DNA of 64,000 nucleotides from JACCTU01 sp963737405 (GTDB lineage: Bacteria > Actinomycetota > Thermoleophilia > Gaiellales > Gaiellaceae): assembly GCA_963737405.1 (NCBI GenBank), contig CAVTSL010000011.1:372001-436000 (forward strand). Direction: 5' to 3'. A program made the translations under genes and the position numbers. Positions 1-8,569 of this stretch are shown here, in pieces. Every line of letters begins with the position of its first letter. The stretch's first letter is position 1. The notes beneath the pieces were generated by a model. The model did no database searches. It was not told where the DNA came from and worked only from the letters and a program-made list of their open reading frames with translations.

Positions 1-794
1 AGGACGCGTGGGCGCGCGGTGAGCCGACGCCCTATCTCGTCTCGGTCCCGGACCCCTACGAGACCGCGTCCCCGCACCATCTCTGGGGCCCGTTCGCCTT
101 CACCTCGGCCAAGCTCCGCTCGACCTTCAAGGTTCCCGGACAGCTCCTCGACGTGAAGCTCGCGGTGAACGCGTCGCAGCGCGTCGACGAGATGACGCTC
201 GTCGGGTCGAAGGGCGAGGTCGTCGTCCCGGGCGAGGTCGTCCGCACGAAGCTCGGCCTGCGCTCGACCTGGTTCCGCGTCGGCGTGCTCACCCTCGAGC
301 CCCTGGCGGCGCCCGTCGAGTACGGCGCCGTCGCGAAGCTCACGGGCGTGGCGCGCGGGGGTTCGAAGGTGACGCTCGAGCAGCGCGTCACGGGCCAGGT
401 GTGGGAGCCCGCGGCGCGTCTCGCACCGAAGGGCGACGGCACGTTCGCGATCAACGTGAAGCCGCTCGTGTCGACCGACTACCGGATCTCCGCCTCGTCG
501 ACGCTCGTCGGGCGGCCCGTCCACGTCTCGGTCTCACCGCGCGTCCGGCTGCAGCCGGCGACGTCTCCGACCGCGCTCCGCGGCCTCGTCCGCCCGATCG
601 TCCCCGGCGCGCGCGTCGACGTGCAGCGCCTCGTCGGCTCGAGCTGGCGGCCCGCCGCGACGGCGACGCTCGCCGACAGCGGCTCGTTCGAGGCGAAGCT
701 CGACCTGACGCCCGGTACCTACCGCGCACGCGTGGCTCCGGGTCGCGGTCTCGTCCCGGGCGTCTCGCCGGTCCTGCGGGTCGTCACAGGGTGA
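1..794 (+). CDS. SpoIID/LytB-domain protein, C-terminal part (5' partial)
   Basis: The frame is open from base 3 with no start inside the window, so the 5' end lies upstream. The first ~95 residues look like the end of a SpoIID/LytB domain (amidase enhancer or lytic transglycosylase-like wall proteins): YLVSVPDPYE, then SPHHLWGPF and the ending LGLRSTWFRVG. About 165 residues follow in two or three Ig-like beta-rich repeats ending in VVTG. This architecture suggests an exported wall-acting protein, although no signal peptide can be seen because the start is missing. The stop overlaps the GTG of the next gene in a GTGA, so the subtilase is probably co-translated. The domain call is good; the substrate is unknown. 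Confidence 0.75.
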   Translation, partial: DAWARGEPTPYLVSVPDPYETASPHHLWGPFAFTSAKLRSTFKVPGQLLDVKLAVNASQRVDEMTLVGSKGEVVVPGEVVRTKLGLRSTWFRVGVLTLEPLAAPVEYGAVAKLTGVARGGSKVTLEQRVTGQVWEPAARLAPKGDGTFAINVKPLVSTDYRISASSTLVGRPVHVSVSPRVRLQPATSPTALRGLVRPIVPGARVDVQRLVGSSWRPAATATLADSGSFEAKLDLTPGTYRARVAPGRGLVPGVSPVLRVVTG

Positions 795-2434
795 TCCGCC
801 TCGCGGCCGCCGCGTTCGTCGCGGCGCTCCTTCCCGCCGCTCCGGCGCAGGCCGCCCGCTTCGCCGTGGGCGTCGAGCCGGGCGCATCGGTGGCGCAGGT
901 GTCGGCCGCCGTCGAGCAGGCCACCGGGGCTCCCGCCGACCGCTCGCTCTTGAAGCTCGGCGCGCTCGTCACGGAGACGCGATCGGCGCGGGCTCTGCGC
1001 GGCATCGCGGGCGTCGCGTACGTCGAGCGCCTGGATGCGTCGCGGCGCCTCGCGTTCACGCCGACCGATCCGCTGGCGGCGAAGCAGTGGCACCTCGAGC
1101 AGGACCGTGCGACCGCGTTCTGGCCGGAGTTCCCCGCGCTCGCGGGGCCGAAGGTCGCCGTGATCGACTCCGGCCTCGACGGCACGCACCCGGAGTTCGC
1201 CGGCCGGATCGCGGGCGCCCGCAGCTTCGTCGGCGGCAACCCGCTCACGGACCAGCAGGGCCACGGCACGTTCGTCGCGGGCCTGATCGCGGCGCAGACG
1301 AACAACGGCGTCGGGATCGCGGGGATGGCGTTCGGCTCGCAGCTCCTGATCGCGAAGGTCGTGCGACCGAGCCGGCAGGTCTCGCTCGAGGCAGAGGCGG
1401 ACGCGATCCGCTGGGCGGTCGACAACGGCGCGCGGGTGATCAACCTGTCGCTCGGCGGCCTGCGCGACCCGCGCGACCCGTCGCGCGACACCTACTCCCC
1501 GCTCGAGGCCGCCGCCGTCCGCTACGCGTACACACGTGGCGTCGTCGTGGTCGCAGCGGTCGGGAACGGCGACCAGGCGCCGACGACGCCCTGGCCGTAC
1601 GCGAGCTACCCCGCCGCGCTCCCGCACGTGATCGGCGTCGGCGCGCTCTCGAAGGACGGCGCCGTGCCGGCGTTCTCGAACCGCGACCCGATCTACAACG
1701 ACCTCACCGCCCCGGGCGAGGAGCTCGTCTCGACGTTCCCGCGGCAGCTGACGGCACAGCGACCCGCCTGCGACGAGCAGGGGTACTCGATCTGCGGCCC
1801 GGACGAGTACCGCACCGGCGAGGGGACGTCCTTCTCGGCGCCGCAGGTGGCTGCTGCGGCAGCGCTCGTCCTGAGTCTGCGGCCGCTGCTCCGGCCCGAC
1901 CAGGTCGCGCACGTCCTCACCCGCTCGGCCTCCGACCTCACCGCGTCGACCGGCTGCAAGCAGTGCCCGCCGCTCCGGGATTCCTACAGCGGCTGGGGGC
2001 GCCTCGACGTCGAGCGCGCGCTCGCCTCGCTCGCGGGCCCGATGCCGTCGGGCGATCGCTTCGAGTCGAACGACGACGCGGGAGCGCAGGCGACGCCGCT
2101 CCGCCAGCGGCGCGCGGACTTCACCGCGACGCTCGACTTCTGGGACGACCACGTGGACGTCTACAAGCTCTTCCTGCGGAAGGGGCAGCGGATCACGATC
2201 ACGCTCGAGAGCCCGCGCCGCTCCGACGCCGACCTCGTCCTGTGGAAGCCGGGCACGAAGCGCGTCGAGGGACTGTCGCTCGCGCTGTTGCGGAAGCGCG
2301 CTGCGATGTCGGCCACGCGAAAGGCGAAGGAGCGGATCCGCTACCGCGCGAAGGCGGCGGGCTGGTACTACATCGAGGCGAAGCTCGTGCAGCCGGGCGA
2401 CGGCGCGTATCGCCTCGCCTTCGTCAAGCGCTAG
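791..2434 (+). CDS. Secreted S8 subtilisin-like serine protease
   Basis: 547 aa from a GTG overlapping the upstream stop. This start gives a clean Sec signal peptide (IRLAAAAFVAALLPAAPAQA), while longer upstream versions do not. An inhibitor-like propeptide covers ~25-95. The catalytic triad is visible: Asp in VAVIDSGLDG (~124), His in GHGTFVAG (~158) and Ser in GTSFSAPQ (~347). The C-terminal ~120 residues look like a PPC (pre-peptidase C-terminal) beta domain. It should act outside the cell as an endopeptidase. Coupling to a SpoIID-type wall protein suggests cell-surface processing, which is inference. It converges with the sugar-nucleotide operon; the two stop regions overlap by four bases. 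Confidence 0.9.
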   Translation: MIRLAAAAFVAALLPAAPAQAARFAVGVEPGASVAQVSAAVEQATGAPADRSLLKLGALVTETRSARALRGIAGVAYVERLDASRRLAFTPTDPLAAKQWHLEQDRATAFWPEFPALAGPKVAVIDSGLDGTHPEFAGRIAGARSFVGGNPLTDQQGHGTFVAGLIAAQTNNGVGIAGMAFGSQLLIAKVVRPSRQVSLEAEADAIRWAVDNGARVINLSLGGLRDPRDPSRDTYSPLEAAAVRYAYTRGVVVVAAVGNGDQAPTTPWPYASYPAALPHVIGVGALSKDGAVPAFSNRDPIYNDLTAPGEELVSTFPRQLTAQRPACDEQGYSICGPDEYRTGEGTSFSAPQVAAAAALVLSLRPLLRPDQVAHVLTRSASDLTASTGCKQCPPLRDSYSGWGRLDVERALASLAGPMPSGDRFESNDDAGAQATPLRQRRADFTATLDFWDDHVDVYKLFLRKGQRITITLESPRRSDADLVLWKPGTKRVEGLSLALLRKRAAMSATRKAKERIRYRAKAAGWYYIEAKLVQPGDGAYRLAFVKR

Positions 2435-3072
2435 AGCAGTTCTTCGGCGGGAACGTCGCGCAGGACCCGCGCCGGGTTGCCGACGACGACGACGCGCGGC
2501 GGGACATCCTTCGTCACGACCGCACCCGCGCCGACGAACGCCTCCTCGCCGATCTCGACGCCCGGGCAGAGGATCGCACCGCCGCCGACGCGTGCGCCTC
2601 GCCGGATCGTCGGGCCCTTGACCAGCTCGTGGCGCTTCTCCGTGCGCCCCATGTAGTTGTCGTTCGTCGTGACGACGCACGGCGCGATGAACACGTTCTC
2701 CTCGAGCGTCGAGTACGCCGTGATGTACGCCTCCGCCTGGATCCTGGTGAGCGCACCGACGGTCGTGTCGTTCTCGATCAGCGAGCCGCTGCCGATCACG
2801 ACGTCGTCGCCGATCACGCAGCGCTCGCGCACGCGCGCACCGTCGCCGACGATCACGCGTTCGCCGAGCGTCGTTCCTGCGAACACGATCGCCCCGGTCG
2901 AGACGATCGTCCCGGCCCCGATCTCGAGCGGTGGGAGCGTCTCGCGCTTCGCGGTCGAACGCGGCGAGAGCGACGGCTGCTTCCCGAGCACGACGTTGTC
3001 GCCGATCGTGCAGCCGTCGGCGATCACCGTGCCCGGGTAGACGACGACGTTCTCGCCGAGCGTGTAGCTCAC
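2431..3072 (-). CDS. Hexapeptide-repeat N-acetyltransferase (WbpD/WlbB-like)
   Basis: 213 aa with a left-handed beta-helix: runs of [I/V]-G-[D/E]-x-[V/T]-x hexapeptides (IGDNVVLG, IGDDVVIG, IGEEAFVG) and the usual C-terminal VVVVGNPARVLR. The GTG at 3072 overlaps the stop of the Gfo/Idh gene (GTGA) and gives the normal start VSYTLGENVVV. Longer upstream extensions are Arg-rich and unlikely. Family members of this size acetylate the 3-amino group of UDP-GlcNAc3NA (WbpD/WlbB). The neighbours, a 6-dehydrogenase, a Gfo/Idh 3-dehydrogenase and a 2-epimerase, fit that pathway closely. The hexapeptide fold is certain; substrate is inferred from context. Confidence 0.85.
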   Translation of the reverse strand: MSYTLGENVVVYPGTVIADGCTIGDNVVLGKQPSLSPRSTAKRETLPPLEIGAGTIVSTGAIVFAGTTLGERVIVGDGARVRERCVIGDDVVIGSGSLIENDTTVGALTRIQAEAYITAYSTLEENVFIAPCVVTTNDNYMGRTEKRHELVKGPTIRRGARVGGGAILCPGVEIGEEAFVGAGAVVTKDVPPRVVVVGNPARVLRDVPAEELL

Positions 3073-4058
3073 GCAGGAACGGGCGCGAGCGACTGCTGGA
3101 GCTGCTCCAGCGCCCGGACGACGCCGAGCCCGTCGCGCGCGACCTTCTCCCGGTCGCCCTCGCCGCGGACGAGCGAGAGGAAGTGGAGGCACTCGAGCTT
3201 GAGCGGCTCGTCGTTCGGGATCTTCGGGATGTGGATGTCGGACCCGTCCGCGTCATCCACTCAGCCGTAGTTGGCAGCCGGCTGCCACGGCCCCTTTTCG
3301 TAGACGGTGACCTTCCGCTCGAACTCCATGTCATCGAACACGACCATCTTGTCCCTGCCCACGACGGTGATCCTTCGCATCTTGTGCGGGTCGAGCCACG
3401 AGAGGTGCATGTGGGCGATCCTTCCGCTCGGGAAACGGAGGTAGCAGAAGACGACGTCCTCGACGCCGGGCGTGAGGAACGAGTTCCCGTGCGCCCAGGC
3501 CTCCGATCGGCTCCTCGTCGAGGAGGTACAGGATGACGGACAGGTCGTGCACCCCCAAAGACCAGAGTGCGTTCTCGTCCTTGCGGATGATCCCGAGGTT
3601 CTGGCGGTTGCCGTAAATGCAAAGGACATCGCCGAGGTCGCCCAAGTCGATGAGTTCCTTGAGCTTCGCGACGCCGGGGTGGTAGAGAAGCAGGTGCCCG
3701 GGCATGAGAGTGAGCTCGCGCTCCTCGGCGAGGGCAACGAGCTCCTCCATCTCCTCGCCGCGCATCGCAGGCGGCTTCTCGACGAATACGTGCTTGCCGG
3801 CAAGCAAGCGCCTGCCTGGCGAGGGAGTAGTGCGTCGGAACGGGTGTTGCGACGACGACGGCTTCCACTTCGGGGTCGTTCGAGTACTTCATCGAAGTCG
3901 CCGCTACATCGCCGCATTCGGGTAGCGGCGTGCGAACGATCTCGCGCGGCCTCGGGCGACGAGTCGGTCAAGCGAATGAGGTCTGCGAGCTCGTCGAAAT
4001 TGCGAACGAGGTTCTTGCCCCAGTGGCCGAGGCCGGCCACTGCGACTTCGACGCTCAC
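3069..4058 (-). pseudogene. Gfo/Idh/MocA oxidoreductase (WbpB/WlbA-like), multiply frameshifted
   Basis: The coding signal crosses all three frames. It starts VEVAVAGLGHWGKNLVRNF (Rossmann GxGxxG) with a GTG overlapping the upstream stop. It continues through AVVVATPVPTHYSLA, LAGKHVFVEKPPA (the EKP motif), LDPHKMRRITVVGRDKM and NDEPLKLEC to a stop overlapping the next GTG. The span equals ~330 codons, normal for the family. Breaks lie near 3950, 3906, 3881, 3805 and 3503, plus an in-frame TGA at 3261-3263. Most breaks are cured by deleting one base. WbpB/WlbA oxidise C3 of UDP-GlcNAcA with NAD. Either a decayed gene or a stretch of consensus errors; intact operon spacing favours a recently functional gene. 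Confidence 0.75.
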
Positions 4059-5312
4059 AGCTTCCAGACCTTCTCGGAGCGTCGACCGGCATCGTCCGGT
4101 TGCGTTCCGGAGATCGACGATCAGCTCGGACCGCTCGACGAGGTCGTCGTAGTCGACCGACGAGTGGTCGGTCACGATCGTGACGCAGTCGTACTGCTCG
4201 GGATCGAGCGGCACGGACTCCATGCCCAGCTCGGGAACGGCAGGCACGTGCGGGTCGTGGTACTCGACCTGCGAGCCGGCGTTCCGGAGCAGCTCGATCA
4301 GCTTCAGCGCCGGCGACTCGCGCACGTCGCCGATGTCGGGCTTGTACGCGACGCCGAGCACGAGGATCCTCGAGCCGCTCATCGACTTCTGGCTGCCGTG
4401 GTTCAGCGCCTGCGAGATGAGCGAGCGGCAGTAGTACGGCATCGCCTCGTTGACCTTGCCCGCGAGCTCGATGAACTCGGTCGTGAAGCCGTACTCGCGC
4501 GCCTTCCACGTGAGGTAGAAGGGATCGATCGGGATGCAGTGGCCGCCGAGGCCCGGCCCGGGCTGGAAGCTCATGAACCCGAACGGCTTCGTGGCGGCGG
4601 CGTCGACGACCTCCCACACGTCGATGCCCATCCGGTCGCAGAGCTGCGCAAGCTCGTTGACGAGCGCGATGTTGACCGAGCGGAAGATGTTCTCGAGGAG
4701 CTTCGTCAGCTCGGCGGCCTCCGGCGAGGACACCGGATGCACCGTCTTGATCGCCGACGCATACAGCTCGGCCGCGCGGCGCCCGCACTCCTCGGTAGCG
4801 CCGCCGACGACCTTCGGCACGTCCCGGACGTCCCAGGCCGAGCCGGGGTCGACACGCTCGGGTGAGAACGCGAGGTTGAAGTCCTCGCCGGCCTTGAGTC
4901 CGGTCGACTCGAGGATCGGGAGCAGCTGCTCGCGGGTCGTCCCGGGGTACGTCGTCGACTCGAGCACGACGAGGTGACCCCGCTCGAGTCGCTTCGCGAT
5001 CTCGCGCGTCGCAGCGAGCACGATCGAGAGGTCCGGCTCGCGCTGGCGCGAGAGCGGCGTCGGCAGCGCGATCAGGATCGCGGCCGCGTTCCGGAGCTCG
5101 TCGTAGTTCGACGTTGCGGCGAGGAGCCCCTCGCCGACGAGCCGCTCGAGCTCCGAGTCGGGGACGTCCTCGATGTGGCTGTGGCCCCGGTTGAGCGCGT
5201 CGACCACGCGTTGCACGACGTCGACGAGGAGCACCTTCCGGCCCGCCGTCGCGAAGGTGTGCGCAAGAGGGACGCCGACGTAGCCGGCTCCCACGATCGC
5301 AACGTCCCACAT
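4055..5312 (-). pseudogene. UDP-sugar 6-dehydrogenase (WbpA/WecC-like), frameshift near the 3' end
   Basis: Starts with ATG and VGAGYVGVPLAHTFATAGRK (NAD-binding), then CDRMGIDVWEVVDAAATKPF, the catalytic Cys segment GPGLGGHCIPIDPFY, and VLGVAYKPDIGDVRESPALK in the C-terminal UDP-binding domain. This is a UDP-N-acetyl-hexosamine 6-dehydrogenase, oxidising C6 to the uronate with two NAD. An extra base near 4095 moves the frame just before the end. Deleting it restores the ending RSEKVWKL and a TGA overlapping the GTG of the Gfo/Idh gene (bases 4055-4058). Without that correction the frame runs on into the next gene. All catalytic motifs lie before the break, so function could survive. Confidence 0.85.
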
Positions 5313-5355
5313 CTTCGGGCGGCGCTTGGGTCTTGGCGGTCTCGGTCTGCTCGCA

Positions 5356-6409
5356 TCACGACCGGAAGAGCATAGAGAGCGCGTCCGCGATTCGATCCGA
5401 AGCCCGACCGTCGCCGTACAATTCTGGCCGTTCGGCGGGCATCGAAGCCTCCTCTACCGCACGGGCGAGCGCGCCCGCATCGTCATCTACGAGGGTGTTT
5501 GCCCCTACCTCGACGGTGTCGACCCACTCGGTGCTCGGCCTCAGCGTGACGCATGGAACCCCGTACCAATAGGCCTCCTTTTGAAGCCCTCCGGAGTCGG
5601 TGACGATCACGCGCGCCTGAGACGATAGTGCGACGAAGTCGAGGTACCCGAGCGGAGGAATCATCATGACCTGCCCACCGAAGCTCAGCCCGTCGCGCTT
5701 CAGTGCGGCTGCAGTTCGGGGATGGACGGGGAGGACGACGGGCTCGGTCAAGCTACTTAGTCCGTCCACGATCCGCGGCAGCCGGTCGGGTCGTGTGTTC
5801 GCCTCTCGGTGGACTGTCGCCGCCAGATAGCGCCCTGGGGTCAGGTCGAGCTCGTCGACAATCCGCGAGCGTTGTCGCGCAAGCGGAGCGAGCCGCCTCG
5901 TCGCGTCCGCCATCACGTCGCCGACGACTTCGATCCGGCCGAGACACCCCTTCGGCCTCCAGGATTCGACGGGAGCGCACGTCGGGCGCGAATAGGATCG
6001 CTGCAAGCCGGTCGACCTCGATCCGGTTGCGCTCCTCTGGCATCGAGAGGTCGCCGCTCCTCAACCCTGCTTCGACATGCGCGATCGGAACGGCAGCTTC
6101 GACAGCGGCGACTGCACCCGCCAGCGTCGAGTTCGTGTCGCCGTAGACGAGCACCGCGTCGGGATTGGTCTGGCGAATCGCATCGAGGATGGGCGGCGAC
6201 ATGACGTCGGTCTCAGCGGTGTGGAGCTCCAACCGGATGTCTGGCTCAGGGAGCTGTAGCTCTTCGAAGAACACGTCGGAGAGCTCGCGGTCGTAGTGCT
6301 GCCCCGTATGGAGCAGCACTTCCTGGATGCCCCGGTCGCGAAGTGCAACCGAAAGGGGCGCCGACTTCACGAACTGAGGGCGGTTCCCGACCACCGAAAG
6401 GACCCGCAT
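5356..6409 (-). pseudogene. UDP-GlcNAc 2-epimerase family (WecB/WbpI-like), one frameshift
   Basis: Begins VLSVVGNRPQFVKSAPL and continues LLHTGQHYDRELSDVFF, VYGDTNSTLAGA, HVEAGLRSGD and MPEERNRIEVD, all hallmarks of the non-hydrolysing UDP-GlcNAc 2-epimerase. The second half (GDVMADATRR, TVHREANT, VTDSGGLQKEAY) is in another frame. The switch lies in a run of four C at 5947-5950; removing one base joins the halves into ~350 aa. It converts UDP-GlcNAc-type sugars to the manno epimers. As the first gene of the minus-strand operon, just downstream of divergent tRNA-Lys, it matches WbpI if the product is UDP-ManNAc3NAcA, or WecB if it is UDP-ManNAcA. Confidence 0.85.
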
Positions 6410-6434
6410 CGCGGCTAGACTACGCATCCCGCGC

Positions 6435-6506
<72 letters not shown>

Positions 6507-6507
<1 letters not shown>

Positions 6508-6650
6508 TGACGAAGCCCTGCGCGCGCAGGGTAGTGGACGAGGTCGACTTTCCGGCATTCGTTGCAGACCTGATCAAAGGGGTCTTCAACGCCATCGTGA
6601 ACGCCTGCGAGCTCGCGCGCGCATGGTTCGGCTTTGGCCGGCCGGCCTAG
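6507..6650 (+). pseudogene. 47-codon ORF resembling the N-terminus of a phage-tail/eCIS-type protein
   Basis: ATG at the last base of the tRNA, TAG at 6648-6650. The protein contains VDFPAFVADLIKGVFNAIV, which resembles the start of a small helical protein often encoded in phage-tail-like (contractile injection) gene clusters, where this motif is followed by a longer helix. Here it stops after ARAWFGFGRPA, so it would be a truncated remnant. No other tail or baseplate gene is present. The family match is from memory of the motif and is moderate at best. It may equally be a short independent gene. Confidence 0.4.
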
Positions 6651-6660
6651 AGAGTGGAAA

Positions 6661-6685
6661 GGCCCGGCGAGTTGTCCACCGGGCC
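6661..6685. terminator. Hairpin after the tRNA/remnant ORF
   Basis: GGCCCGG (6661-6667) pairs with CCGGGCC (6679-6685) around an 11-nt loop, just after the 47-codon ORF and before the convergent TIR gene. There is no T run, but T runs are often absent in such GC-rich genomes. The stretch 6686-6810 holds no gene I can support. Confidence 0.4.
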
Positions 6686-6810
6686 AGGCCTCTCCGATCT
6701 CACAGGGAGTGTCGGATGCCCGCTTCAAGCACCCGCACCGCCATAACGCTTGGAGCGGCCGGCTGGTTACGGGGCATCAGGAGAGAGCGCGAGTGCGGAA
6801 TTGCGCGACG

Positions 6811-7824
6811 TTAAGTGGTTGGTCCTATTCGCGTGCCTGGAAGCGCCGGTCCCATGTACGTCAGCAGATGCGGTGCGCCGGGGAGTGGAAGTTTGAGGAG
6901 CGTGAATGTCGGCGCTGTGATCTGCACGCGAACCATGTCCCCGACGCTGAGGACGTCGCCTTTGGTGGTCTTCATCTGCTGGGCGAGGTTCTGGAGGTTG
7001 AGGACGGACTCACCGTGGAGTGTCCCGTATGTCAGTGGGCCGAGAAGGACCCTCGCTACGAAGTCCTTGCCGCTCTGTTCGAACTTCGCGATCCCTCCGT
7101 AGTAAACGTCGCCGATCTCGTACCTACCGTGGTTCGGCCTGAACCGCGGAAGCACAATGGTGGCCTCACGGCTTGGCGTCTTCGGCGCGGGGGTCGGGCT
7201 CTTTGTCTTCTTAGCGCTGCTCCGAGTTGACGGCTTCGCCTTGGTTCCCGTTGCGGTCTTGCGCTTCGCCGTCCCTCCCCGCTCCGCGGTACGTCTTGCG
7301 CGTGGCCGGCTCGGCTTCGCTTTGGCGCTTTCGCGCTCCTTGAGCGAACGCAGCAGTCGGCTGACGTCGTCGGGCCAGCTCCTGTGTTCCAACTCACTCG
7401 CTTCCCGGTAGACCAGCGGGACGAGTGACTCAGGGAGATCCTCCTCGCTCGGCATCGTCGCGCCGTACATCAGCACGGGGACCACCGGGATCTTCCGTTC
7501 GAGAGCGGCTTCGATCTCGAGGCGAACGTAATCGCCCGGATCGTCGAGGCGGCGCTGCCGGCCCTTGCCTCTTGCCTTCACCCATTGCTCCCCGATCACG
7601 GCGAGCAGAACGTCGCATTTCGCCACGTGTTCGCGGATCACGTCGCGGAAGTCGTCGCCCGGTCTCAGAGTGTCGATGTCCATGAAGATCTGATCTGCAG
7701 CAAAGCCCGGGATGTCGCCTTCGCCTCTCCGCAGGGAGTCGTAGAGTCGGCCTGCGTGGATATCCGTGCCTTTGCGCCGGTAGCTGATGAAGATCTGGAA
7801 GCTCTCAGCTGGTTCCGGACTCAC
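6811..7824 (-). CDS. TIR-domain protein with Lys/Ala/Pro linker and S1/OB-like C-terminal domain
   Basis: 337 aa. Residues ~8-160 form a bacterial TIR domain: FQIFISYRRKGTDIHAGRLY, then FMDIDTLRPGDDF, CDVLLAVIGEQWV and YVRLEIEAALERKIPVVPV, whose Glu in RLEIEAAL sits where TIR NADases carry the catalytic Glu. Residues ~160-215 are a basic low-complexity linker rich in K, A, P, S and T. Residues ~216-337 (ATIVLPRFRPNHGRYEIGDV onward) end in GDVLSVGDMVRVQI, a pattern resembling S1/OB nucleic-acid-binding domains (G-x-V-x2-G ... H-x-E/S ... GD-x-V-x-V). TIR effectors degrade NAD in antiphage defence. The linker and C-terminus suggest a nucleic-acid or ligand sensor. The S1 call is inference. Confidence 0.75.
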   Translation of the reverse strand: MSPEPAESFQIFISYRRKGTDIHAGRLYDSLRRGEGDIPGFAADQIFMDIDTLRPGDDFRDVIREHVAKCDVLLAVIGEQWVKARGKGRQRRLDDPGDYVRLEIEAALERKIPVVPVLMYGATMPSEEDLPESLVPLVYREASELEHRSWPDDVSRLLRSLKERESAKAKPSRPRARRTAERGGTAKRKTATGTKAKPSTRSSAKKTKSPTPAPKTPSREATIVLPRFRPNHGRYEIGDVYYGGIAKFEQSGKDFVARVLLGPLTYGTLHGESVLNLQNLAQQMKTTKGDVLSVGDMVRVQITAPTFTLLKLPLPGAPHLLTYMGPALPGTRIGPTT

Positions 7825-7944
7825 GTCTCACCGACCCTTGCTCGCCTCGCCCGAACATCAGTCTGGACCGCGGCGGAACCCACTTCAACGGCAGGTCGGC
7901 GCCACGGGCGTCCCTAGCGTTTACGCGACCGCGTCAGGTCTGGC

Positions 7945-8511
7945 TCAGCAGGTCCAGCTCCCCGAGATGCGCATGGAGTTGGAAGTGAAGATGGCGAACG
8001 TTCCTGAGCGCATCGACGCTCTCACGGTGAGCGTGCCTGATTGGATTTGGACGCGTCTCCGGTCGGCCAGCGAGCCAGGCCTTGCGGCAGGCCTTCCGAC
8101 GCCGATCCCGCCCGCCTGGATCTGAGCGGGCACGTATGGCTCGCCTCGCTGCTCGGCTGTCTCATCGTCGACGCTGAACGTGCCGGGGCGGGTCGTGGGT
8201 GGGTCAAACTGAAAGTCGATGCCGTTGCGCGGTGCGGCTCGCGGGGACGCCAACAGCCCGACTGAGATCGACGCGAGACCCCTGTTCCGGCGGCAGAATC
8301 CCCCGCGGATGTGGACTGGGGCCCCGCGCACGTAGACGACGGCTTCCGCGGGACCGCAGAAACGGGTGTAGAGCTTCGTGCTCAGTGTCTTGTGCCCCCA
8401 GTGGTCGTTGAACGTGCACTGCGGGGGTGCGGGTGCCGGGTTCGCTGCGTGCGTCCACCCAGCTGCCAGCAGGACTAGCGCGCAAAGCATCGATATCGAC
8501 AAAGCGCGCAT
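7945..8511 (-). CDS. Secreted protein of unknown function
   Basis: 188 aa beginning MRALSISMLCALVLLAAGW, a clear Sec signal peptide cleaved after THA. The mature part has four Cys (ending ISGSWTC) and repeated Gly/Arg/Pro segments, with no domain I can name. The ending SGTFAIF...SGSWTC resembles the closing strand of small secreted beta-rich proteins common in this bacterial group. It lies 120 bp upstream of the TIR gene on the same strand, so the two could be one transcript, but there is no overlap and secretion argues against a direct TIR partner. Bases 7825-7944 hold no gene. Confidence 0.55.
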   Translation of the reverse strand: MRALSISMLCALVLLAAGWTHAANPAPAPPQCTFNDHWGHKTLSTKLYTRFCGPAEAVVYVRGAPVHIRGGFCRRNRGLASISVGLLASPRAAPRNGIDFQFDPPTTRPGTFSVDDETAEQRGEPYVPAQIQAGGIGVGRPAARPGSLADRRRVQIQSGTLTVRASMRSGTFAIFTSNSMRISGSWTC

Positions 8512-8569
8512 CGACTCAGCATGACTCGTTCGTCACACACACTCAACGGCGGCCCATGAAGGAGCTTCA

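Noticed and set aside
719..3892. A 1057-codon minus-strand open frame covering the protease, acetyltransferase and part of the Gfo/Idh region
   Set aside because: Arg/Ala-rich, low-complexity antisense frame caused by high GC; it crosses genes with clear motifs on other frames. Only a short piece near 3810-3892 is real Gfo/Idh sequence.
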